This document shows, piece after piece, positions 34,966-43,876 of a DNA stretch of 64,000 nucleotides. Position 1 is the first letter of the stretch. Every line of letters starts with the position of its first letter. The stretch is from assembly GCF_022012435.1 (NCBI RefSeq), contig NZ_JAKLUA010000006.1:62001-126000 (forward strand), read 5' to 3'. The position numbers and the translations under genes were made by a program. The stretch comes from Bradyrhizobium zhengyangense (GTDB taxonomy: Bacteria > Pseudomonadota > Alphaproteobacteria > Rhizobiales > Xanthobacteraceae). The notes under the pieces are model-generated. The model made no database searches. It saw only the letters and a list, made by a program, of their open reading frames with translations, and had not been told where the DNA came from.

Positions 34966-34984
34966 CGCGCGTAACTCTCTCCTC

Positions 34985-35095
34985 CGTCATTCCGGGATGC
35001 GCCGCGAAGCGGTGCAGGCCCGGAATCCATCAGGCCTCGGAGTCGGTGGCGCGATGGATTCCGGGCCCGCGACTTCGTCGCGCCCCGGAATGACG
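34985..35095. repeat. Interspersed palindromic repeat (CGTCATTCCGGG family)
   Basis: CGTCATTCCGGG at the left is mirrored by CCCCGGAATGACG at the right, with inner GGCCCGGAATCCATC / GATGGATTCCGGGCCC arms. Same family as the elements at 23.65 and 36.5 kb. Confidence 0.8.
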
Positions 35096-35182
35096 AGAGG
35101 AGAGAGCGGAAATCGGGTGGCTGCACCACGCCGCCCGGCGATAGAGCTGGCTGATCAAGCCAGGTCACGCCGGGAGAGCGTC

Positions 35183-35665
35183 ATGCAACAGGCCAACACC
35201 AATATCGTCATTCGCAACCCGTTCGGCACCATGGATGTGCCTGCGCCCGGCGACGCTGAAGTCATGCACTACGCGATATCAGTTGCGCTTGCCGGCGATG
35301 CCGCGGACGTCAACGCGGCGCAATGGGCCTCCATTCCCGCACCTTCCGATCCACTCGAAGGCGCCTGGGCGAGCCGCTGGAACGGCGGTGCTGACCCGAC
35401 CATATCGGGCGATACACCGGAGCTTTGGAAACAGGGGCGCGCAGAGGTGCGCATCGTGCGCGAGCGGATCTATCTGCGGTTCGATTGGGACAATGGCCGA
35501 CGGCACGGGCTGATCGATGCTATCAGCGAGAGCGGCAATGGGCTGATCGGGAAATACATCAACCTGACCAATCCCGCGATCGTCAGGCCATGGATCGGGC
35601 TGGTGGTTGACACCAACAGGATCGACGGATGCTTTCCGAACGGGCGGCTTAATTTCAGGCGGTGA
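35183..35665 (+). CDS. Hypothetical protein, 160 aa
   Basis: Soluble protein starting MQQANTNIVIRNPFGTMDVP after GGGAGAG. The middle reads WASIPAPSDPLEGAWASRWNGGADPTISGD, the end RIYLRFDWDNGRRHGLIDAISESGNGLIGKYINLTNP, suggesting a beta-rich fold. No signal or membrane segment. I do not recognise the family. The start at 35183 is supported by the ribosome site; the upstream in-frame stretch is repeat DNA. Confidence 0.7.
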   Translation: MQQANTNIVIRNPFGTMDVPAPGDAEVMHYAISVALAGDAADVNAAQWASIPAPSDPLEGAWASRWNGGADPTISGDTPELWKQGRAEVRIVRERIYLRFDWDNGRRHGLIDAISESGNGLIGKYINLTNPAIVRPWIGLVVDTNRIDGCFPNGRLNFRR

Positions 35666-35683
35666 ACGACGCGAGGCGCGCGA

Positions 35684-36421
35684 CTAGAACCAGCGCTCGC
35701 CGACGAACACGGTGTCGCCGGGGCTGACGGGCGTGCCGAGCGGCACGACGGCGCGCATGGCGCCGCCGGCTTCGGTGTGGGTCACGGTGACCATGTCGCG
35801 CTTGGCGCGCGGCGAGAAGCCGCCGGCGATCGCGACCGCGCTCTCGACCGTCATGTTGGGCACGTAAGGATATTGGCCGGGGGCTGCGACTTCGCCGAGG
35901 ATGAAGAACGGGCGGTAGGACTCGATCTCCACGGCGACAGACGGTTCGCGGATAAAGCCGTTGCGCAGGCGCGCAGCGATCTCTCCGGCAAGGCCCGCCG
36001 GGGTGCGGCCACGCGCCGGCACCGATCCGATCAGCGGCATGGTGATGGAGCCACCGGCATCGATGGCGTAACTGTTGGTGAGACCTTCCTGGCCGTAGAC
36101 CACGACACGCAGCTTGTCGCCGGCATCGAGATGATACGAAGCGTCGTAGCGGACGGGGGCGGCCACCATCGGCGCGGCATAGGCGACCGGAACGGGCGCG
36201 GGACCCGAGGCAAAGGAATTGGTGAGCGCATCGATGGCGCCACCGCCATTGGCGACGACGACCGGCGGCGGCGCGCTGTAGGGCTGGCCATAGGCCATGG
36301 TGTCGAGATCGGGGCGGGGCTGCACATAAGCGACGGGGCCTGTGGTCTGCATGCAGCCGCCCAGGGTCAGCGCGGCGGACGCTGCCATGATCGACCATCG
36401 AAACGCGCGCAGAACCCGCAC
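35684..36421 (-). CDS. Polysaccharide biosynthesis/export outer-membrane lipoprotein (Wza-like)
   Basis: About 245 aa from a GTG at 36421. Lipobox LTLGGC follows a hydrophobic stretch. A Pro-rich segment of about 80 residues leads to the Poly_export domain (YHLDAGDKLRVVVYGQEGLTNSYAIDAGGSITMPLIGSV...FIREPSVAVEI) and one SLBB-like unit (YRPFFILGEVAAPGQYPYVPNMTVESAVAIAGGF). Wza-like proteins form the outer-membrane export channel for capsule or exopolysaccharide. No partner kinase or glycosyltransferase genes are adjacent. Start uncertain. Confidence 0.85.
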   Translation of the reverse strand: MRVLRAFRWSIMAASAALTLGGCMQTTGPVAYVQPRPDLDTMAYGQPYSAPPPVVVANGGGAIDALTNSFASGPAPVPVAYAAPMVAAPVRYDASYHLDAGDKLRVVVYGQEGLTNSYAIDAGGSITMPLIGSVPARGRTPAGLAGEIAARLRNGFIREPSVAVEIESYRPFFILGEVAAPGQYPYVPNMTVESAVAIAGGFSPRAKRDMVTVTHTEAGGAMRAVVPLGTPVSPGDTVFVGERWF

Positions 36422-36511
36422 CGGACCATCCCTACAACCGAGACAGCTCCAGTCTTGCACCCGTTATGGTTAACAAAGGGTTGAGGGGGGCCTCGGCGCC
36501 AGCCGCTTGGT

Positions 36512-36605
36512 GTCATTCCGGGGCGACGCGTCAGCGTCGAACCCGGAATCTCGCGCTGCAATTTCTGGATTCCGGGTTCGCGCTGGCGCGCGCCCCCGGA
36601 ATGAC
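36512..36605. repeat. Interspersed palindromic repeat (GTCATTCCGGGG family)
   Basis: GTCATTCCGGGG at the left and CCCCCGGAATGAC at the right, with inner AACCCGGAATC / GATTCCGGGTT arms. Lies at the 3' side of msrA and upstream of the export lipoprotein gene. Confidence 0.8.
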
Positions 36606-36616
36606 GGGTGGATGCC

Positions 36617-37273
36617 TTACGCGCTCACACCAACACCGATCGGGCACGACACGCCGGTGCCGCCCAGGCCGCAATAGCCGGCGGGGTTCTTCGCCAGATA
36701 TTGCTGATGATAGTCCTCGGCAAAATAGAACGCGCCGGCAGGCCCGATCTCGGTGGTGATGGCGCCGAGACCCTTGGCCTTGAGCGCCTTCTGATAGAGC
36801 GCCTTCGACTCGTCTGCGGCCTGCTTCTGCGCATCGGAGGAGGTATAGATCGCACTCCGATATTGTGTGCCGACATCGTTGCCCTGGCGCATGCCCTGCG
36901 TCGGGTTGTGGTTCTCCCAGAACGTCTTCAGCAGCTTCTCGTAGGAGATCTTCTCGGGATCGAACACGACCAGCACCACTTCGGTGTGGCCGGTGCGGCC
37001 AGAGCAGGTCTCTTCATAAGTCGGGTTCGGCGTGTGACCGCCTGCATAGCCGACGGCAGTGGTGTAGATGCCCTCGCCAAGCTCCCAGAATTTCCGCTCG
37101 GCGCCCCAGAAGCAGCCGAGCCCGAATAAGGCTTGCTCGAGGCCCGCAGGATAGGGCGGCTTCAACTTGCTGCCGTTGACGAAATGGATGCTCGCGGTGG
37201 GGATCGGTTGCGCACGACCGGGCAGCGCGTCAGCTGCGCTCGGCAATGCGGTGGACTTGCGCATGAACAGCAT
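36617..37273 (-). CDS. msrA: Peptide-methionine (S)-S-oxide reductase
   Basis: 218 aa enzyme that reduces methionine-S-sulfoxide in proteins with thioredoxin. Catalytic Cys54 lies in FGLGCFWGAERKFW; TAVGYAGGHTPNPTYEETCSGRTGHTEVVLVVFDP and ENHNPTQGMRQGNDVGTQYRSAIY are highly conserved. A 50-residue N-terminal extension precedes the domain, as in the longer E. coli-type MsrA. C-terminal Cys in CGLGGTGVSCP may act as resolving residues. ATG at 37273 or 37264 could start it. Confidence 0.95.
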   Translation of the reverse strand: MLFMRKSTALPSAADALPGRAQPIPTASIHFVNGSKLKPPYPAGLEQALFGLGCFWGAERKFWELGEGIYTTAVGYAGGHTPNPTYEETCSGRTGHTEVVLVVFDPEKISYEKLLKTFWENHNPTQGMRQGNDVGTQYRSAIYTSSDAQKQAADESKALYQKALKAKGLGAITTEIGPAGAFYFAEDYHQQYLAKNPAGYCGLGGTGVSCPIGVGVSA

Positions 37274-37404
37274 GATGGATCTCCGAGAAACGAGCTGGCG
37301 CGCGCCTGAACTCGTTGCTCTGGCGGCGGGCTCGCGATCAGGTGGGAATATAGGTCTCTACGCAGGAAGCGGCAGTCTTGTTACGCCGCCCGCTCGCTGC
37401 TCAG

Positions 37405-37482
37405 TCCCGGCGGGAATTGAAGCTCAATCCCGGCGGGAATTGAAAGATCAATCCCGGCGGGAATTGAAAGATCAATCCCGGG
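37405..37482. repeat. Tandem 24-bp repeat, about 3.3 copies
   Basis: Units start at 37405 (23 nt), 37428 and 37452 (24 nt each, identical) and 37476 (partial). Each begins TCCCGGCGGGAATTGAA, itself with a small CCCGGCGGG palindrome. The array covers the stop codon of the small membrane-protein gene at 37472. Copy number may vary between strains. Confidence 0.9.
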
Positions 37483-37789
37483 TATAGCCGATCAGCGGCT
37501 TGCGCGGGCGGAACAGGATCATCAGCAAAATGCCGAGCAGGCCGAGGACGGCGAAAACCGGCTGGTCCAGCACCAGGCGGATCACCGAGGTCCACAGCCA
37601 GGGCGCCTTGGCCTCGATCCAGGCCCGGAAGGCGGACTGGCTGGCCTGGTTGATGTCATTCCAGAACTGGCCGAACCGGGTGAAACGGAGGGTCTGGTCG
37701 GCCACCCAGCGGGCACCGTCATAGACCATGAAGAAGAATCCGCCGGCCAGCAGCAGCAAGCCAATCAGTCGGAAAAAGCCGCGGATCAT
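37472..37789 (-). CDS. Small membrane protein, 105 aa
   Basis: Two hydrophobic segments: IRGFFRLIGLLLLAGGFFFMVYDGA at the N-terminus and VFAVLGLLGILLMILF near the C-terminus, with an amphipathic middle (FWNDINQASQSAFRAWIEAKAPWLW). It ends RPRKPLIGYTRD. Similar small proteins occur across Rhizobiales next to other housekeeping genes; no function is known to me. The stop codon lies inside a tandem DNA repeat, so strain length variants are possible. Divergent from rpsT. Confidence 0.78.
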   Translation of the reverse strand: MIRGFFRLIGLLLLAGGFFFMVYDGARWVADQTLRFTRFGQFWNDINQASQSAFRAWIEAKAPWLWTSVIRLVLDQPVFAVLGLLGILLMILFRPRKPLIGYTRD

Positions 37790-37934
37790 GCCCCACCCAA
37801 TATGGTCACCCGATCGGACGACCCCTATAAACGCCGTCAGCCAATAGCCAAGAGACGGCAGAAATTCAACCTCATCAGGGCGTTACGGCCCTCCTTGGCG
37901 GCACCTCGGGCCCGCTTTTCCAGCCCCTAAAGCG

Positions 37935-37963
37935 TTGACGGTGCCAAAGACCCCCTCTATAAG
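37935..37963 (+). promoter_or_regulatory. Strong promoter of rpsT
   Basis: TTGACG (37935-37940), 17-nt spacer, TATAAG (37958-37963), a near-consensus housekeeping promoter. With a start of transcription near 37970 the rpsT leader would be about 210 nt, unusually long for so small a gene. Confidence 0.7.
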
Positions 37964-38178
37964 GGCGCCAACTGGCGGCGGGCGCAATCCTGCCGCCGCT
38001 GTTCTTTGAGCAGTTGCAGGCTCTTTTGGGGCCTCAGAGATGGCCGCAAGGCTCATCGCTCATGTTCCGGGAACGGCCCAGCAACCGAACACCCTAAATC
38101 CGAGCGTCGATTCCGCGGTCAAGCTGCCGGCGCTACCCGACCAAGACGCGACCGGTACCCGCAAAGGACATTGAGACC

Positions 38179-38445
38179 ATGGCCAACACTACCTCCGCCA
38201 AGAAAGCGACGCGCAAGATCGCCCGCCGCACCGCCGTCAACAAGTCGCGCCGCACCCAGATGCGCGGCGCCGTGCGTAACGTCGAAGAAGCCATCAAGAC
38301 CGGCGACCGCGCCGCCGCCGCCAAGGCGCTGGCCGCCGCCGAGCCCGCGCTGATGCGCGCCGCCCAGCGCAACATCATTCACAAGAACAACGCCAGCCGC
38401 AAAGTCTCGCGCCTCACCGCGCAGATCGCCAAGCTCGCCAAGTAA
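38179..38445 (+). CDS. rpsT: 30S ribosomal protein S20
   Basis: 88 aa, very basic, the usual size. MANTTSAKKATRKIARRTAVNKSRRTQMRGAVRNVEEAI and the Ala-rich helix to KNNASRKVSRLTAQIAKLAK are typical of S20, a primary 16S rRNA-binding protein of the small subunit. It is made from its own strong promoter and ends at an intrinsic terminator. Its position just ahead of dnaA is common in Bradyrhizobium and relatives. Confidence 0.97.
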   Translation: MANTTSAKKATRKIARRTAVNKSRRTQMRGAVRNVEEAIKTGDRAAAAKALAAAEPALMRAAQRNIIHKNNASRKVSRLTAQIAKLAK

Positions 38446-38534
38446 GTTCGAGACGCTAGCTCGCGACGTCGGTTTGTCGCGCGAAGCCGATCGCTTCGTT
38501 CGATCTGTTGAAGCCAACATCGCAAGCCTCAATC

Positions 38535-38561
38535 AGCCCGGCTTTCACGCCGGGCTTTTTG
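38535..38561 (+). terminator. Rho-independent terminator after rpsT
   Basis: Stem AGCCCGGC / GCCGGGCT with a short loop, followed by TTTTT. About 90 nt after the rpsT stop codon. Confidence 0.9.
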
Positions 38562-39762
38562 TTGGCCGCCACAATTCACGCTTGCGGTCTCTTCACGCTT
38601 GCAGTCTTTGACGCGCGCCATCTTCCGTTGGAAGAGTCTCGTCGTCTTCGCTATGCTGTGTCCGTAGTTTTACCTGCCGTTGTTTTTGCAACAGCTGAAA
38701 CCTTGGTTTGCGCTGCGGTGCGGTGCGAAAAACCACTGCGGCGCGGGCCTAAGTTGAATTCGCGCGAAGCAAAGTTCTGCACACCGTAGTTTCACCGGAA
38801 CCTGTTTTCTGCTCGGGTTACCCTGTGAAACGAGACTCAAAAAACGGTGTCTCGCTAATCACTTATCGACATAGCGGCGACAAGCATTTGGAAAATTCGC
38901 TCGCACGTCGCGTGCGTGACGATTTTGTAAAAATTTTTTGGCGGTGGCGGAGTCGTTGTCACATGACACGCGCGATTTTCGAATCTGTGCACGAATCCAA
39001 AAACTTGGTCTCAAGGCTGTGAACAACTCGTGCGCGGCGTTAACGCTGGTCAAGTTTTTTGATGCCTCAAGTGTGAATCAATTTCGTTGCGAGTCTTTCC
39101 GCTTAGTGTATTCCTTAAGTCGTTCGCGGCGCCCACGATCTTGAGACCAGCGCGGTTTAAGAAACGGGGCGAGCGTGCAAATCGGCGGCGGTGTGCACGT
39201 AGGCGACGCTTCAACAAGCGATAGTCGGATCAAAACCCATAGCAATATGGGAACGGTAGCTCTTTGTCTTGACGTCTCCAAGCGAGATCTTCGCGATCAC
39301 GCTCGCACCAAGCGCATGTGCAAGATACATGTGAGAGACATCTTGAGACTACCCCGATACGCATGATGGCGTGGCCGAGCGGACGACACGAGCAGACGGG
39401 CAGGACATCCGCGACTTGAGTACAGCGCGGAGGTTCTTTTACGCAGGACCTTGCCGTGAGCAATCACGGCAGGACGGGGAGGTATCATGTCCTACGGATT
39501 CAACGCGGTATTGACTTTAGCTTCATCCTCCAACGATGCCGTTTCCAATCCGTCCTGTGCGCAGCCCCCCTGTGACGGGGCGTCGAGTACGCGCTGACCT
39601 CGCGAACCCTCCATCTCCGACATCGCTGATCTGACCGCGGCGCTATCCGCCGAACGGTCGAGCTGTGCCCAAAAGATGGACTCGCTCGAGGTCGCGCCGT
39701 GCATGGCAGGAACTCTGCATGGCGCCCACCACGCAACCTTATCTCTCAAGAAAAGTTTTCAA
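38562..39762. other. 1.2 kb non-coding, lower-GC region before dnaA (possible origin)
   Basis: No ORF here looks real; small frames lack family likeness and the base composition is clearly less GC-rich than the genes around it. AT-rich words occur, for example at 38932-38939. Near matches to the DnaA box (TTATNCACA) are at 38863-38871 (TTATCGACA), and on the other strand at 38986-38994, 39018-39026 (TTGTTCACA) and 39072-39080 (TGATTCACA), each with one or more mismatches. This could be a replication origin or only the dnaA control region; in many Alphaproteobacteria the origin lies elsewhere, near hemE. Confidence 0.4.
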
Positions 39763-41178
39763 ATGATGACGACATCGGAACAGGATCGCTGGTCACGCGT
39801 GAAGAGCAGGTTGCGCTCGAACGTCGGCGAGGACATCTATACAAGCTGGTTTGCGCGCATGGATCTCGAAGGCGTGCAGGACGAGAGCGTGCGGCTCTCG
39901 GTCCCGACGCGCTTCCTGAAGAGCTGGATCCAGGCCCATTATGCCGAGCGCGTGCTGTCGTGCTGGCAGGCGGAGATGCCGGAAGTGCATCGCATCGATC
40001 TCACCGTCCGTTCCGCTGTGCGCCCCGTGGTGCAGCCGAAGGAAGCGCCTGCGCCGGTCGAAGCCCGCCGCACCCCTGCGCCGGAGCTGCGCTCGACCGC
40101 GACCGCGCCGGTTTCCGCCAACCATGACGCGCTCGGCGGCTCGCCGCTCGATCCGCGCCTGACCTTTGCGAGCTTCGTCGTCGGCCGCTCCAACACGCTG
40201 GCCCATGCCGCCGCGCGTCAGGTCGCAGAAGGCCGCCGCGGCGACCCTGTGATGTTCAACCCGCTCTACATCCATGCCGGCGTCGGCCTCGGCAAGACGC
40301 ATCTGCTCCAGGCTGTGACCTGGGCGGGCAATTCGGGCAATGAGCGCAAGGTGCTCTATCTCACCGCCGAGAAATTCATGTACGGCTTCGTCGCCGCGCT
40401 GAAGACGCAGACGGCGCTGGCCTTCAAGGAAGCGCTGCGCGGCATCGACGTGCTCGTCATCGACGATCTCCAGTTCCTGCAGGGCAAGTCGACGCAGGCC
40501 GAGTTCTGTCACACGCTGAACGCGCTGATCGATGCCGGCCGTCAGGTCGTGATCGCGGCCGACCGTCCGCCGTCCGATCTGGAAAGCCTGGACGATCGCG
40601 TCCGCTCGCGCCTCGCCGGCGGTCTCGTGGTCGAAATGGGCTCGCTCGGTGAGGAGCTGCGGCATGGCATTCTCAAGTCGCGCGTCGCAGCTGCCCGCAC
40701 CCATCATGCGACTTTCGACGTACCGGAAGAGGTGCTGCATTATCTGGCGCGCGCCATCACCCACAACGGCCGCGACCTCGAGGGCGCGATCAACCGGCTT
40801 CTTGCTCACTCGAAACTCAATAACCAGCCGGTGACGCTGGAGATGGCCGAGCGCGAGGTGCGCGACCTGATCCGCCCCTCGGAGCCGAAGCGGATCAAGA
40901 TCGAGGACATCCAGCGCGTGGTGGCACGGCAGTATAATGTCAGCCGCTCCGACCTGCTGTCTTCGCGCCGGACCGCCAATGTGGTGCGTCCGCGCCAGGT
41001 GGCGATGTACCTCGCCAAGACGCTGACCCTGCGCTCCCTGCCCGAGATCGGACGCCGCTTCGGTGGCCGCGACCACACCACGGTGCTGCACGCCGTGCGC
41101 AAGATCGAGGCTCTGGTGTCCAAGGACAATGCGCTGTCCGAGGAGGTCGAGTCGCTCAAGCGCCAGCTGCAGGAATAA
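39763..41178 (+). CDS. dnaA: Chromosomal replication initiator protein DnaA
   Basis: About 471 aa. Domain I (EQDRWSRVKSRLRSNVGEDIYTSWFARMDLE), a variable Pro/Ala-rich domain II, AAA+ domain III with Walker A GVGLGKTHLL and Walker B VLVIDDLQFL, and domain IV with the DnaA-box-binding signature GGRDHTTVLHAVRKIE. It opens the origin and loads DnaB. The start is set at the ATGATG at 39763/39766 because family members begin a few residues before EQDRW; an in-frame ATG at 39703 is possible. Terminator-like hairpin follows. Confidence 0.96.
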   Translation: MMTTSEQDRWSRVKSRLRSNVGEDIYTSWFARMDLEGVQDESVRLSVPTRFLKSWIQAHYAERVLSCWQAEMPEVHRIDLTVRSAVRPVVQPKEAPAPVEARRTPAPELRSTATAPVSANHDALGGSPLDPRLTFASFVVGRSNTLAHAAARQVAEGRRGDPVMFNPLYIHAGVGLGKTHLLQAVTWAGNSGNERKVLYLTAEKFMYGFVAALKTQTALAFKEALRGIDVLVIDDLQFLQGKSTQAEFCHTLNALIDAGRQVVIAADRPPSDLESLDDRVRSRLAGGLVVEMGSLGEELRHGILKSRVAAARTHHATFDVPEEVLHYLARAITHNGRDLEGAINRLLAHSKLNNQPVTLEMAEREVRDLIRPSEPKRIKIEDIQRVVARQYNVSRSDLLSSRRTANVVRPRQVAMYLAKTLTLRSLPEIGRRFGGRDHTTVLHAVRKIEALVSKDNALSEEVESLKRQLQE

Positions 41179-41220
41179 ACGCCCAAGGAATAAACGCCTA
41201 AAGCTTTCCTCCCCCCACCT

Positions 41221-41254
41221 CCCGCCGACCCGGGCATGCCCGGGCGGCGGGTTT
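41221..41254 (+). terminator. Hairpin terminator after dnaA
   Basis: Nested stem CCCGCC...GGCGGG around CCCGGGCATGCCCGGG, followed by TTTCGTTT. Lies about 40 nt after the dnaA stop and before dnaN, so dnaN probably has its own promoter within 41255-41478, in which I see no other feature. Confidence 0.7.
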
Positions 41255-41478
41255 CGTTTGCCCGGACGGCCGCCTTCATTTCTGCCTGTAAATGTCGGGG
41301 AACTGCTCCCCAATCCCTTGAAACGGATGGCTTTCCGCGCCACCTTGCGCGACCCTGACGGCTTTGGTCATATCGGCTGAACGATCCGGCTTTCAGGGAT
41401 CTTCGGTGCCGTGGTGCGCGTCCTGCCGCCCGGCTTCTCCAACGCTTTAGTTTTCTCGGGGATCGGGCGAGTAGTGCA

Positions 41479-42597
41479 ATGAAGGTTACGGTCGAACGCG
41501 CGCAACTCCTGAAATCGCTGGGCCATGTCCACCGCGTGGTCGAGCGCCGCAACACGATTCCGATCCTGGGCAACGTGCTGGTGCGCGCCGAGAACGCGAA
41601 ATTGTCGCTGAAGGCGACCGACCTCGACCTCGAGGTGACCGAGACGCTGCCGGCGGAAACCGCAACCGCCGGCTCGACCACCGTGCCGGCGCACATGTTC
41701 TACGACATCGTGCGCAAGCTGCCCGACGGCTCGCAGATCGTGCTGGAGGCCGACGGCGACCGCGCGGTGCTGGCGATCCGCGCCGGCCGCTCGCGCTTCA
41801 CGCTGCAAACCCTCCCCGAGAATGACTTCCCGGACCTTGCCGCCGGCGACCTCTCGCATTCGTTCAATCTCGCCGCCAAGGACGTCAAGCGGCTGATCGA
41901 CCGCACACAGTTCGCGATCTCGACCGAGGAGACGCGCTATTATCTCAACGGCATCTATCTGCATGCCGCCGGCACCGCGAAGGCCGCCACCTTGCGCGGC
42001 GTTGCCACTGACGGCCACCGCCTCGCCCAGCTCGACTTGGTGCAGCCCAAGGGCGCCGAGGGCATGCCGGGCGTGATTGTGCCGCGCAAGACCGTCGGCG
42101 AGGTGCAGCGCCTGATCGAGGACACCGAGGCCGAGATGACGATCGAGCTGTCGCAGGCCAAGATCCGCTTCACCATCGGCAACGTCGTGCTGACCTCGAA
42201 ACTGATCGACGGCACCTTCCCCGACTACGGCCGCGTCATCCCGCAGGGCAACGACAAGGAGCTCGTGGTCGACAAGAAGGACTTTGAGAACGCGGTCGAC
42301 CGTGTCTCGACGATCTCCAGCGAGCGCGGCCGCGCGGTGAAATTGTCGCTCTCGCCCGGCAAGCTGGTGCTGTCGGTGACCAATCCGGATTCGGGGAGCG
42401 CCACCGAAGAGCTCGAGGTCGAATATGCCTCCGACGCGCTCGATATCGGCTTCAACTCCCGCTACCTGCTCGACATCGCCGCCCAGATCGAAGGCGACGT
42501 CGCAGTGCTCCGCCTCGCCGACCCCGGCTCGCCGACGCTGGTGCAGGACAAGGACGACAAGAGCGCGCTGTACGTCCTGATGCCGATGCGGGTGTGA
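41479..42597 (+). CDS. dnaN: DNA polymerase III sliding clamp (beta subunit)
   Basis: 372 aa, the usual clamp length, with three repeated domains. MKVTVERAQLLKSLGHVHRVVERRNTIPILGNVLV at the start, LPENDFPDL, TDGHRLAQLDL and the C-terminal YVLMPMRV that forms part of the clamp-loader and polymerase pocket are all present. The dimeric ring tethers DNA polymerase III to DNA. Lies in the standard dnaA-dnaN-recF order, 300 nt after dnaA. Confidence 0.97.
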   Translation: MKVTVERAQLLKSLGHVHRVVERRNTIPILGNVLVRAENAKLSLKATDLDLEVTETLPAETATAGSTTVPAHMFYDIVRKLPDGSQIVLEADGDRAVLAIRAGRSRFTLQTLPENDFPDLAAGDLSHSFNLAAKDVKRLIDRTQFAISTEETRYYLNGIYLHAAGTAKAATLRGVATDGHRLAQLDLVQPKGAEGMPGVIVPRKTVGEVQRLIEDTEAEMTIELSQAKIRFTIGNVVLTSKLIDGTFPDYGRVIPQGNDKELVVDKKDFENAVDRVSTISSERGRAVKLSLSPGKLVLSVTNPDSGSATEELEVEYASDALDIGFNSRYLLDIAAQIEGDVAVLRLADPGSPTLVQDKDDKSALYVLMPMRV

Positions 42598-42630
42598 GGC
42601 CTACCTTCACGCCACACATTGACTACATTC

Positions 42631-42725
42631 GTCATGGCCGGGCCAAAGCGCGAAGCGCGTCTTCGCGAGATGTCCCGGCCATCCACGTCTTGAGAGCCTG
42701 AGAACGTGGGTGACGGCAATGACGA
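42631..42725. repeat. Interspersed palindromic repeat (CGTCATGGCCGGG family)
   Basis: GTCATGGCCGGG at the left, with CCCGGCCAT in the middle and GGCAATGACG at the right, forming two hairpins (including CCACGT...ACGTGG). Fills most of the dnaN-recF gap. Confidence 0.65.
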
Positions 42726-42731
42726 GCTAAC

Positions 42732-43868
42732 ATGACCCCCTCCCGCATCCATCGCCTGACGCTGACGCATTTTCGGAACTATCGGGCGGCGGGGCTCGAG
42801 ACGGCGGCTGACATGGTGGCGCTGGTCGGGCCAAACGGAGCGGGCAAGACCAATTGCATCGAGGCGATCTCATTCCTGTCGCCCGGACGCGGCCTGCGAC
42901 GCGCCACGCTGGAGGATGTCGCCGACAACCAGGGCGACGGCTCCTGGGCGGTGTCCGCGCAGGTCGAGGGTGCATTGGGGCTGGCTACGCTCGGCACCGG
43001 TATTGACCCGCCGCGTGCAGATGCCGCGGTGAACCGGCGCGTCCGCATCGACCGCGAGCCGGTGAATTCGGCGACCGCCTTCGGCGATCATATCCGCATG
43101 GTCTGGCTCACGCCGGCGATGGACGGGCTGTTCATGGGCGCGGCGTCCGAGCGGCGGCGCTTCTTCGACCGCCTGGTGCTGGCGATCGACAGCGAGCATT
43201 CCAGCCGCATCAACGCGCTGGAACGCTCGCTGCGTTCGCGCAACCGCCTGCTCGAGACGCGCAATTACGACGACCATTGGTGTGACGCGATCGAGCGCGA
43301 GACCGCCGAGCTTGCGGTCGCGGTCGCCGCAACGCGCGGCCAGACCGCGGCACGCCTCACCGGCATGCTGAACACGCGCGCACGGCAATCGGCGTTTCCC
43401 TCCGCTCAAATCGCGCTCGACGGCTGGATGGAGAACGCGCTGCTGACCGAAACGGCGACCTCGGTCGAGGACCGCTACCGCCAGATCCTGCGCGACAACC
43501 GCCCGCGCGACGCCATCGCCGGCCGCACCACCGACGGCCCGCATTTGACCGATCTGCAGGTCATCTACGCACCGAAGAGCATGCCGGCGCGCGATGCCTC
43601 CACCGGCGAACAGAAGGCGCTGCTGATCGGCCTCGTGCTGGCGCATGCGACGCTGGTGGCCGAGATGACCGCCATCGTGCCGCTGCTGCTGCTCGACGAG
43701 GTCGTCGCCCATCTCGATCCCAACAGGCGCGCCGCGCTGTTCGACGAGCTGCGCAAGCTCGGCGCGCAGGTCTGGCTGACCGGCGCGGACCCGGCCGCGT
43801 TTGCCGAGATCGGCGCGGGCGGCGAAGTCTTTGACGTCGAGAGCGGACGCGTTTCCGCCCGGCGCTAG
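42732..43868 (+). CDS. recF: DNA replication and repair protein RecF
   Basis: 378 aa SMC-like ATPase that helps load RecA at gapped DNA with RecO and RecR. Walker A GPNGAGKTNCIEAI, Walker B PLLLLDEVVAHLD and the signature STGEQKALLIGLVLAH are intact; IHRLTLTHFRNYR opens the protein as in all RecF. The start at 42732 is a plain ATG with a weak ribosome site. Usually followed closely by gyrB; here three unrelated genes intervene. Confidence 0.95.
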   Translation: MTPSRIHRLTLTHFRNYRAAGLETAADMVALVGPNGAGKTNCIEAISFLSPGRGLRRATLEDVADNQGDGSWAVSAQVEGALGLATLGTGIDPPRADAAVNRRVRIDREPVNSATAFGDHIRMVWLTPAMDGLFMGAASERRRFFDRLVLAIDSEHSSRINALERSLRSRNRLLETRNYDDHWCDAIERETAELAVAVAATRGQTAARLTGMLNTRARQSAFPSAQIALDGWMENALLTETATSVEDRYRQILRDNRPRDAIAGRTTDGPHLTDLQVIYAPKSMPARDASTGEQKALLIGLVLAHATLVAEMTAIVPLLLLDEVVAHLDPNRRAALFDELRKLGAQVWLTGADPAAFAEIGAGGEVFDVESGRVSARR

Positions 43869-43876
43869 CCCGTTTT

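Noticed and set aside
34997..35182. Upstream extension of the 160-aa hypothetical gene
   Set aside because: The sequence is an interspersed palindrome, and a good ribosome site lies before 35183.
37405..37482. Possible CRISPR array
   Set aside because: Units are head-to-tail with no spacers and only about three copies; no cas gene is present.
38508..39488. Small open frames in the region before dnaA
   Set aside because: Overlapping on several strands, with poor ribosome sites and composition unlike genes.
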